Below are positions 57,310-64,000 of a stretch of DNA of 64,000 nt, piece by piece. This DNA is from Actinomadura syzygii (GTDB taxonomy: Bacteria; Actinomycetota; Actinomycetes; Streptosporangiales; Streptosporangiaceae), in the NCBI RefSeq assembly GCF_008085905.1, contig NZ_VSFF01000001.1:310001-374000 (forward strand). The letters are read 5' to 3'. Each line of letters opens with the position of its first letter. Position 1 is the first letter of the stretch. Both the position numbers and the translations under genes were made by a program. The notes beneath the pieces are model-generated. The model worked only from the letters and a program-made list of their open reading frames with translations. It was not told where the DNA came from and did no database searches.

Positions 57310-60279
57310 TTGCTTCGTCTGGTCGTGTCTCAGACCTCTCCGGGGGCGTATCGGACGGTACTGGACGCGCTGCAGGCGCCGGTCCCGCCGTTCACGCCCG
57401 CCGGGCGGCACATCCTGATCGAGCCCGGCCAGTATCCGAACACCGGGTTCCGCAGTTCGGGCGACTTCGTGCTGACGGCCGTCGGCGGTCCAGGGTCGGT
57501 CACGCTGGACGGCGCCACGGACGCCACGATCGAGCTGACCGGCAACGTGACGCTGCAGGGCCTCGTCATCCGGAACTGGAGCGCGGAGGGCGCCGCGCTG
57601 GACGTCTCCGAGGGCAGCGTCCTCGCCGAGCAGTGCCAGTTCGTGAGCCGGTCCGAGGCGGTGGCCGTGCGGGCGTGGAACGGCGGACGGCTCGCGCTGA
57701 AGAACTGCCGGGTGCAGGACGGCGCCGTCGTGTACTCGGCCGCGTCCGGGATCATGGAGTCCACCGACGTCTCCGGGCCGGACGGCAACGCGGTCGCGAT
57801 CCGGATGGGCAGCGCGGTCACGGTCCGGTCCTGCCGGATCGAGGACCCGGGCGGCAGCGGGATCTGGGTCACGGAGGGCTCCAGGCCGCTGATCGAGCAG
57901 TGCACGGTGACGGGCGCCGGGGCGGCGGCCGTCCTGGTGGACGATCGCGCGGACGCGGCCGTCCGCAACTCGGCGCTGCACGGGTCCGGGCAGTGCTCGC
58001 TCGTCGTCCGCGACAACGCGAACGCGCTCGCCGAGGACTGCCTGATCGCGGACGCGGCGCTGGAGGCCGTGTGGGTGACGGCGGGCGCGACGCTGACCGC
58101 GAAGCGCGTCCGGGCTGAGTCGCCGCTCCGCACCGGCATCGCCGTCGAGGAGGCCACCGCCACCTTCGAGGACTGCGAGGTCGTCGAAGCGGCGCTGAAC
58201 GGCGTGTACGTCGGCGCGCGTGCCCGCGCCACGTTCCTGCGCGGCCGGGTGGAGCGCGCGACGACCGGCGTCCTGGTGGGCACGGACGGCGACGGGACGT
58301 TCGACCGCACCACCGTCACGGGCAGCACGACGTGCGGGGTGAACGCCGACCCCGGCTCGGACGTGCTCCTCCGCGACTGCTCGATCCTGAACAGCGGCGG
58401 GTCGGGCGTCCTCGCGGCCCCGTCGGCGCGCGTGCAGATGGAGCGGGTGACGAGCGAGGGGAACGCCGTCCCGGACGCCTTCGACTTCGAGCCGGAGGAG
58501 CCGCCCACCGCGCAGGTGCGGGAACCGGAGGCGGCGCCCGGCGCGGGCCCCGTCCCGCCGAAGGGCGCGCGCCGCACGCCGGGCGCGGGCCCGGACGGCG
58601 GCGGCGGAGGAGGCACGGCCGACGCGCTGCTCGCCGAACTGGACGCGATGGTCGGCCTCGCCGGGGTGAAACGCGAGATCAGGAAGCTGACGAACCTGCA
58701 GAAGGTGGCCGAGCAGCGGCGCCTCGCCGGGCTGCCGCCGGGCCCGGCGATCGGCCGCCACATGGTGTTCGCCGGACCGCCGGGCACGGGCAAGACGACC
58801 GTCGCGCGCCTGTACGGGCGCATCCTCGCGGCGCTAGGCGTCGTCGAGAACGGCGAGGTCGTGGAGGTGAGCCGGGCCGACCTCGTGTCGGAGAACGTGG
58901 GCGGCACGGCGTTGAAGACGTCCGCCGCGTTCGACCGGGCGCGCGGCGGGGTGCTGTTCCTGGACGAGGCGTACGCGCTGTCCCGCAAGACGTCGGGCAC
59001 CGACTTCGGGCAGGAGGCCATCGACACCCTCGTCAAGCTCATGGAGGACCACCGCGACGAGGTCGTCGTCATCGCCGCCGGATACTCGGCGGAGATGCGC
59101 GAGTTCCTCAGCGCGAACCCGGGCCTGAAATCGCGGATCTCCCGGACGGTGGAGTTCGAGAACTACAGCCCCGCCGAGCTCCTCCAGATCACGGCGACGC
59201 AGGCGGAGAAGGACGGCTACCGGCTGTCCGACGACGCGCGCGACGCGATCCTCGACCATTTCAAGTCCGTCCGGCGGGACGCGACGTTCGGCAACGGGCG
59301 GGCCGCGCGCCGGGTGTTCGAGGCGGCGGTGGAACGGCAGGCGCAGCGCCTCGCCGATCTCGCCGAACTGCCGTCCGGCGACGAGCTGAGCCTGCTCCTC
59401 GCCGAGGACCTCGACGTCGAGACGGGCCTCGCCGCCCGGTTCGGCGAGGCCCGCGACTCCGACCAGGTCGCGCACGTCCTCGGCCGGCTGATCGGGATGA
59501 CCGGGCTCACCGAGGTCAAGCAGGAGATCAGCGACCTGCTGGACCTGCTCGCCTCGTCCCGCCGCCGCCGCGAGGCCGGTCTCGAAGCCGAGCCGTTCAC
59601 CGGGCACCTGGTCTTCGCCGGTCCGCCGGGAACGGGCAAGACGACGGTCGCGCGGCTGTACGGGGAGCTGCTGGCGGCGCTCGGCGTCCTCGCGCAGGGG
59701 CAGGTCGTCGAGGCGGCGCGGGTCGACCTCGTCGGGCAGTACGTCGGGCACACCGCGCAGAAGACGGCGGAGGTGTTCGAGCGGGCGCGCGGCGGCGTCC
59801 TGTTCGTGGACGAGGCGTACTCGCTGTCGCGGCCCGTCGACAGCGGGCACGACTTCGGGCTGGAGGCGATCGACACCCTGGTCAAGCTGATGGAGGACCA
59901 CCGCGACGAGGTGATCGTGATCGCCGCCGGGTACTCGTCGGAGATGGACGGCTTCCTCGCCGCGAACCCGGGCCTCGCCTCCCGGTTCGCGCGGACGCTG
60001 ACCTTCCGCCCCTACGACGTCGACGGGCTCGTGTCGATCTTCCTCGGCAAGGCGGAGGCGGCGGACTACCTCGTCCCGGAGCCGACGCGGGAGGCCCTCG
60101 TCGCGCACCTCGAAGCGCATCGCGAGCGGTACCTGGAGGGCAACGGCCGCGAGGTCGACAAGCTGTTCCGGACGGCGGTCACCGCGCACGCCCGCCGCAC
60201 CGAGCAACTCGCGGGCGGCGGCACCGAACTGACGACCGAACAACTCTCCACCCTCCTCCCCGCAGACATCGCGCCGTGA
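57310..60279 (+). CDS. Right-handed beta-helix protein fused to two CbxX/CfqX-type AAA domains (EccA-like)
   Basis: A 989-residue protein from TTG 57310 (GGAGG about 5 nt upstream). Residues about 1-395 are parallel beta-helix repeats of the form SxxxVxxCxI. A Pro/Gly linker (about 400-435) leads to two AAA ATPase domains, about 437-700 and 715-985. Each has Walker A GPPGTGKTTVARLYG, Walker B LFLDEAY or LFVDEAY, and the CbxX signature DFGQEAIDTLVKLMEDHRD or its close copy. EccA ATPases of type VII secretion have one such AAA domain; here it is duplicated and joined to a binding-type beta-helix. Confidence 0.9.
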   Translation: MLRLVVSQTSPGAYRTVLDALQAPVPPFTPAGRHILIEPGQYPNTGFRSSGDFVLTAVGGPGSVTLDGATDATIELTGNVTLQGLVIRNWSAEGAALDVSEGSVLAEQCQFVSRSEAVAVRAWNGGRLALKNCRVQDGAVVYSAASGIMESTDVSGPDGNAVAIRMGSAVTVRSCRIEDPGGSGIWVTEGSRPLIEQCTVTGAGAAAVLVDDRADAAVRNSALHGSGQCSLVVRDNANALAEDCLIADAALEAVWVTAGATLTAKRVRAESPLRTGIAVEEATATFEDCEVVEAALNGVYVGARARATFLRGRVERATTGVLVGTDGDGTFDRTTVTGSTTCGVNADPGSDVLLRDCSILNSGGSGVLAAPSARVQMERVTSEGNAVPDAFDFEPEEPPTAQVREPEAAPGAGPVPPKGARRTPGAGPDGGGGGGTADALLAELDAMVGLAGVKREIRKLTNLQKVAEQRRLAGLPPGPAIGRHMVFAGPPGTGKTTVARLYGRILAALGVVENGEVVEVSRADLVSENVGGTALKTSAAFDRARGGVLFLDEAYALSRKTSGTDFGQEAIDTLVKLMEDHRDEVVVIAAGYSAEMREFLSANPGLKSRISRTVEFENYSPAELLQITATQAEKDGYRLSDDARDAILDHFKSVRRDATFGNGRAARRVFEAAVERQAQRLADLAELPSGDELSLLLAEDLDVETGLAARFGEARDSDQVAHVLGRLIGMTGLTEVKQEISDLLDLLASSRRRREAGLEAEPFTGHLVFAGPPGTGKTTVARLYGELLAALGVLAQGQVVEAARVDLVGQYVGHTAQKTAEVFERARGGVLFVDEAYSLSRPVDSGHDFGLEAIDTLVKLMEDHRDEVIVIAAGYSSEMDGFLAANPGLASRFARTLTFRPYDVDGLVSIFLGKAEAADYLVPEPTREALVAHLEAHRERYLEGNGREVDKLFRTAVTAHARRTEQLAGGGTELTTEQLSTLLPADIAP

Positions 60280-60968
60280 GCAGAGTCGAGCCGCTCGCCA
60301 CGATCACGGCCGCGACGCGGGCCCTGCTCGTCACGGCGGGGCGGCTCGACGACGCGGCGTGCCGCGCGCCGTCCCCGCTGCCCGGCTGGACGCGCGGGCA
60401 CGTCCTCACCCACGTCGCGCGCAACGCCGACGGCGGCACGCGCCTGCTGACCTGGGCGCGGACGGGCGTCGAGTCCTACGAGTACCCGAGCGTGGAGGCC
60501 CGCGCCGCCGAGATCGAGGACGGTGCGGGACGTCCCGCCGCCACCCTCGTCGCGGACGTGCGGGAGAGCGCCCGCCGGTTCGCCGACGCCTACACGCTGA
60601 TGTCCGAGGAGGCTTGGGATCGGGTCGTCCAGTGGACGTCGGGCATCCGGCATCCCGCCGCGCGGGCGTCGGACGCTCGGCTGACCGAGGTGCTCGTCCA
60701 CCACGTCGACCTGGACGCCGGGTTCACGCCCCGCGACTGGCCCGCCGACTTCACGGCCCGGATGCTCGGCACCGTGGTCGCCGCGTTCGCCCGCCGGGAC
60801 GACGCGCCCGACCTGCGGCTACGCGCCACCGACACGGGATGCGACCTCGGCGACGGTGCCCGCGTCGTCGCGGGCACTGAGGCGTCCCTGCTCGCCTGGC
60901 TGATGGGACGCTCCTCCGGCGACGACCTCACTGGCGTCGAGGGGATCTCGGTCCCGTTCCTCTACTGA
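60276..60968 (+). CDS. Mycothiol-dependent maleylpyruvate isomerase-like (DinB fold) protein
   Basis: A 230-residue protein with the MDMPI N-terminal fold: LPGWTRGHVLTHVARNADG, which carries a metal-binding His, and LTEVLVHHVDLDAG with the second His pair. Such proteins are mycothiol-dependent transferases or isomerases found only in actinobacteria. The GTG overlaps the AAA gene stop (GTGA). The substrate is unknown; maleylpyruvate is only the namesake. Confidence 0.85.
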   Translation: MSRVEPLATITAATRALLVTAGRLDDAACRAPSPLPGWTRGHVLTHVARNADGGTRLLTWARTGVESYEYPSVEARAAEIEDGAGRPAATLVADVRESARRFADAYTLMSEEAWDRVVQWTSGIRHPAARASDARLTEVLVHHVDLDAGFTPRDWPADFTARMLGTVVAAFARRDDAPDLRLRATDTGCDLGDGARVVAGTEASLLAWLMGRSSGDDLTGVEGISVPFLY

Positions 60969-60994
60969 GGCGGCGGCCCGCCTTCCGCCGCCTC
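60967..60994 (+). terminator. Hairpin terminator after the AAA/isomerase operon
   Basis: GAGGCGGCGG, an 8-base loop, then CCGCCGCCTC: a perfect 10-bp stem that begins at the stop codon of the isomerase-like gene. No T-run follows. Confidence 0.65.
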
Positions 60995-61116
60995 CGCCGC
61001 GCCCCTGCTCATTCGCGCGTTTTCGGCGCCGATTGTCAGGAGTGCACAGTCAAGCCGTCGCGCGACGGTTTATGTCCACAGTTTTCCAAGACGGTCCCGT
61101 AAATGCGTCGCGGGAC

Positions 61117-61344
61117 TCAACGGGCGTCCAGTTCGCCGCTCCGGATCGCCGACACCAGCGCATTCCACTGTGCAGAATCGAGCGTCAGGACGCCCGCCGC
61201 GGTATCGCGCGAATCACGGACCAGGGCCACTCGGCCGAGGGCCGCCACCTCGACGCATTCGTTCGCCCCACCGCTCTGGCTGCCCTTGCGCCAGGTCAGC
61301 GACGCCACTTGTTTCGACAGGTTCACGATCCAGCAACCCTCCAT
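61117..61344 (-). CDS. DUF397 protein
   Basis: A 75-residue DUF397 protein starting MEGCWIVNLSKQ. The core ASLTWRKGSQSGGANECVEVAALGRVALVRDS followed by LTLDSAQWNALVSAIRSGEL is diagnostic. DUF397 proteins work with Xre/DUF5753 regulators, often as antitoxin-like or modulating partners. Its partner here is probably the regulator at 61721, on the same strand but 376 bp upstream. Confidence 0.85.
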   Translation of the reverse strand: MEGCWIVNLSKQVASLTWRKGSQSGGANECVEVAALGRVALVRDSRDTAAGVLTLDSAQWNALVSAIRSGELDAR

Positions 61345-61720
61345 CCGATGTCGGCGGGTGCCGTCTCGCCATCCGATCGGGCAAGAACACCCGCCGGGCG
61401 AGCACCAAGCAGGGCACAACAAACCACGACCTTGTGGATAATTTCCCGATCACGAGTGTAAACGGTTCCTGTTATTCCGCCTACACGGGACCACAAGATC
61501 ACGCTGCGTGCTATGCGGGCCACTCGCCTTGTAGGTGCCTTGCGCGGCTGTCACCTCCGGTGGCGTCGGGGAGGAGTGATACGACGATTTCGCGGTGAAA
61601 CGGAGTTACGGCGGTCGAGTCAGGCCATCGGCTCGATGAGTCGGACCGTCAGGTCTTCGAGGAGGGCCTCGGTTTCGAGGAGGGCCATCGGTCTTGCGGG
61701 GCCGTCGGGCTTCGGGTCGG
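61345..61720. other. Intergenic region between Xre and DUF397 genes
   Basis: The 376 bp contain no convincing gene. Imperfect repeats of TCAGGTCTTCG and GAGGAGGGCC at about 61648-61735 continue into the 3' end of the Xre gene. A 22-codon frame at 61688-61620 (minus) is too short to support. AT-richer sequence near 61440-61510 probably holds the DUF397 promoter. Confidence 0.5.
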
Positions 61721-62593
61721 TCAGCCCATCAGGTCTTCGGCGGCCTGCCGGAGGAGCGTGATCGACTCGTCGGCCGACAGCGCCGTTTCGCGAAGTTCTT
61801 CGAAGGCATCGCGATACTCGGGAATCGCCTCGTCGTCACCTGAGAGCATCACGCTGGCGCCGGGCCGACCCTCCAGGTAGAGGACGTCATCGAGGTCGCC
61901 GTCGAACTCGAGCAGGCTGAACGGCCCGTCGAGCCCGGGATGCGCACCGACGGCGAACGGAAGGACCCTCACGGTCACCAGATCGTCTCGTTCGGCGACG
62001 TCGGCGATGCGGTTCAGCTGGTTGGGCATGATCGCCGGATCGGTGCCGATGCCCACGTGGCGGCGGATGACCGCCTCGTCGATGATGTAGTGCTGCCGCG
62101 GCGGGTTCCGGCGCTCGGCGAGCTCCTTCTGCCGCTGGATACGGAGCCTCACCGCGAGGACCCGGGCCCGCTCGGACGCCCTGCCGGTGGCCAGCACCTC
62201 CGCGTATTCGGGTGTCTGCATGAGCCCGGGGACCACCGTGCCGTGGAATTGCCGGATGTAGGCCGCGCCGGCCGAATAGCCCACGTAGTTGAGGAAGCTG
62301 GGATTGAGCTCGCCCTTGTACTCGTTCCACCAGGCGGGCTCACGCGCGCCGCGGGCGAGGGCCTGCAGCCGTTCCTGCCGTTCCTCCGAGGTGACGCCGT
62401 ACACCCTCAGCAATGCCTGCAGATCGGTGCGGGTGATGGAGTTCTTACCTCCCTCGACCCGAATGAGCTTCGACGGGGACCATTCGAGTTCACCGGCGAC
62501 GTACTCCTGCGTCAGGCCCTTCTCTTTCCGCAGTCGGACGAGTTCGGCCCGCAGAAGTGCGCTCTGGACGATCGGCCCCTGGTCACTGGTCAT
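61721..62593 (-). CDS. Xre-family regulator with DUF5753 domain
   Basis: A 290-residue regulator: helix-turn-helix (LVRLRKEKGLTQEYVAGELEWSPSKLIRVE) and DUF5753 domain (YIRQFHGTVVPGLMQTPEYAEVL, VTVRVLPFAVGAHPGLDGPFSLLEF). It is paired with the DUF397 gene downstream. Two copies of a GGYAG-N4-CTACC inverted repeat lie upstream and are candidate binding sites. Confidence 0.88.
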   Translation of the reverse strand: MTSDQGPIVQSALLRAELVRLRKEKGLTQEYVAGELEWSPSKLIRVEGGKNSITRTDLQALLRVYGVTSEERQERLQALARGAREPAWWNEYKGELNPSFLNYVGYSAGAAYIRQFHGTVVPGLMQTPEYAEVLATGRASERARVLAVRLRIQRQKELAERRNPPRQHYIIDEAVIRRHVGIGTDPAIMPNQLNRIADVAERDDLVTVRVLPFAVGAHPGLDGPFSLLEFDGDLDDVLYLEGRPGASVMLSGDDEAIPEYRDAFEELRETALSADESITLLRQAAEDLMG

Positions 62594-62642
62594 CTCAATC
62601 GCTCACTCTATGTAGTCGATGCCACCAGGCCGCGTGCAATCT

Positions 62643-62656
62643 GGCAGCTCGCTACC
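62643..62656. promoter_or_regulatory. Candidate Xre operator, copy 1
   Basis: GGCAG-CTCG-CTACC, an inverted repeat with one mismatch between arms, 50 bp upstream of the Xre start at 62593. It resembles the copy at 62801-62814. Confidence 0.4.
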
Positions 62657-62800
62657 TCGCATGGTACGTCACGCCATAAGGCCACCTGACGTCGCCCCCG
62701 CGAGCCCCTACTCAAGAAACAGACCCCGTCATATCGCCCATAACTCCGGTCTGAAGCTTCCAGACTGCTGCATGCCCGTAGGCCATGTTGTAATGTGCTA

Positions 62801-62814
62801 GGTAGCAAACTACC
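62801..62814. promoter_or_regulatory. Candidate Xre operator, copy 2
   Basis: GGTAG-CAAA-CTACC, a perfect inverted repeat with a 4-bp spacer, about 208 bp upstream of the Xre start. It lies in an AT-richer stretch. Confidence 0.4.
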
Positions 62815-63391
62815 AGACTCCGGTATGACAGCGGGCGCGCTGCTACCAGAGGGCGGGGCGGCTCTCACTCAGGGTGACGCCCGGACGGGGAGGCACGCGA
62901 CGCGACAGCGACTTTTCGGCATCACCGGAAACAGAGAATAGAGTCGCCCACCGCCTTCCGACGATCACCGGTCGCGAGCCAGGCCGATCGGAGGGAAAGC
63001 GGAGAGCGACTCCTCGGGACCGCGTAGACCGTGGCGGCGGGCCTTTACCGGCACCCTGTGAAAACGCAGAAGGACCTGGGCTTGACCTGCCAAAACGTTC
63101 TCTGCGGACCTCACCAGTCTAGCCGCGATCACGCGCTTCGGGCTAGTAGGTGAAGGCGACTTCGGCACTCCGGACGATCCCCGGCCGACAATTCGGCCGA
63201 CCGATCCGAGGGCGTGCGAGGCGCAATTCGAAGCATGGGGTTCTCGTTATGTCAGGACAACTGTTTCATCCCCCTATCTTTGGCATCCACCCCACTAGGA
63301 ACATCGGCCCTTCGAGCTCCATCCGCCCTGCGGGCGCCGGCCGCCCCGCGAACCCGGCGTCCGCCCCCCGGCCGGACGCCAGTCGGGTGCG

Positions 63392-64000
63392 GTGATGGAC
63401 GAGCACACCCGCCATCACGACCCGGACCAGATCGTCCCGTCCGAACTCGACGCCGCCGCCGACCGGCACTCCGTCCGACCGGCGAGCCCCGCCGAGCACC
63501 AGGCGGACGCCACCGACCACCAGACCCCCACCCCAGGCGGCACCCGCACCGGAGCCGCACACCCCCGGACCGCACGTCCGGGCCCTGGCCAGCCGAGCAC
63601 GAGTCATCTCGAAGGAGGGCAGCCCGGCCGGGAGCAGGCGCATGTCTGGCCTGGGACCGGGAGTCAGGTTGTCGCACGCCGGGCCGGGCCGCCGGTTCCG
63701 GCGGGCGGCGCGTCGGCCGTCCGGCCGGGCCTGATGCCTCCGCTCCAGGGTTTCTGGGGCGCTCTGACCGAGACCGAGCAGGACGCGCTGCTCGCCATCG
63801 CCCAAGAGGTCGTCTACCCGGTCGGCACGATCCTGTGGGCGGAGGGCCAGGCCGCCGACCAGGCCGTCGTGATCCAGGCCGGGTCGGTCAGGGTCTCGGT
63901 GAACCGGGACGGCCACGAGCGCATCATCGCGTTCCGCCGTCCGGGCGACATCATCGGCGAGCGCGCCGCGCTGCTGATGCGGCGCCGGTCGGCCACGATC
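63392..64000 (+). CDS. Crp/Fnr-family regulator, C-terminus cut off by the window edge
   Basis: From GTG 63392 (or ATG 63395) the frame is open to the last base. The first 114 or so residues are a Pro/His/Thr-rich extension of low complexity. From MPPLQGFWGALTETEQDALLAIA (63734) the cyclic-nucleotide-binding-type domain follows: VVYPVGTILWAEGQAADQAVVIQAG and FRRPGDIIGERAALLMRRRSATI. The DNA-binding domain would lie beyond the window. If translation begins at ATG 63734, the extension is absent; the sequence does not settle this. Confidence 0.8.
   Translation, partial: MMDEHTRHHDPDQIVPSELDAAADRHSVRPASPAEHQADATDHQTPTPGGTRTGAAHPRTARPGPGQPSTSHLEGGQPGREQAHVWPGTGSQVVARRAGPPVPAGGASAVRPGLMPPLQGFWGALTETEQDALLAIAQEVVYPVGTILWAEGQAADQAVVIQAGSVRVSVNRDGHERIIAFRRPGDIIGERAALLMRRRSATI

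Larger units (their letters stand above)
62594..63391. other. Gene-free 800-bp region between divergent regulators
   Basis: No supported gene. The region is AT-richer than its surroundings, holds the two GGYAG-N4-CTACC repeats, and must contain the promoters of the Xre gene and of the Crp-like gene. Open frames on both strands lack family features and ribosome-binding sites. Confidence 0.5.

Noticed and set aside
61620..61688. A 22-codon minus-strand frame after the Xre gene
   Set aside because: Too short, inside repeat-like sequence, no ribosome-binding site.
62594..63391. Possible small genes or an RNA gene in the 800-bp gap
   Set aside because: The open frames have no recognisable features, and no tRNA-like cloverleaf or T-loop sequence was seen by eye.

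Overview
High-GC (about 70-75%) DNA with GTG/TTG starts, four-base gene overlaps (ATGA, GTGA), DUF397/DUF5753-type Xre regulators, WXG100 proteins and ECF41 sigma factors points to a filamentous actinomycete; Actinomadura or another Thermomonosporaceae is my best guess, from style only. No tRNA, rRNA, CRISPR array or insertion sequence was recognised. The window begins inside an amidase gene and ends inside a Crp/Fnr-type regulator gene.

1-21.9 kb is a catabolic island. It carries an oligopeptide-type ABC importer, two amidases, two C-C-bond alpha/beta hydrolases, a carbazole-dioxygenase-like Rieske oxygenase with its FMN/2Fe-2S reductase, an MhpB-type extradiol dioxygenase, two paralogous pairs of MaoC/FAS1-like hydratases, a two-domain class III CoA-transferase, an MDR oxidoreductase, a luciferase-like flavin oxidoreductase and an IclR regulator. 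Six copies of a 19-bp inverted repeat (consensus CGGTCCG-CTGAG-CGGACCG) lie at matching distances upstream of the catabolic operons, so the island looks like one regulon. The substrate is unknown; an aromatic, perhaps amide-bearing, compound is an inference.

21.9-31.1 kb is a stress/redox region. LtrA and an eight-gene overlapping operon (NmrA-like SDR, methyltransferase, ferritin-like/CDGSH protein, hydrolase, two ECF41 sigma factors, a sigma-derived protein lacking region 4, an Ohr/OsmC protein) are fired divergently from two matching promoters, TGTCACA-N16-GGTC, which fit ECF41 autoregulation. A TPR-CHAT protease-like gene follows, then a STAS protein and a frameshifted aminoglycoside-phosphotransferase-like pseudogene.

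36.6-40.5 kb holds sulfotransferase, SDR, DUF1214 and SnoaL-like genes beside two KstR-like palindromes, an arrangement that recalls a segment of the mycobacterial steroid-catabolism regulon.

40.6-57.2 kb is a conflict/defence island. It contains WXG100 proteins, a deaminase-fold toxin, two SUKH-like proteins whose C-termini repeat the same deaminase motif as the toxin, a HEAT-repeat protein, a P-loop/WD40 protein, two YbaB-like proteins, a PLD-helicase-DUF3427 protein of foreign-looking composition, an Xre-ImmA/IrrE module and a LexA-box-linked AlkB-like repair gene. From 57.3 kb come a beta-helix/tandem-AAA (EccA-like) protein, a mycothiol-dependent isomerase-like protein, a DUF397/Xre pair and the truncated Crp-like gene.
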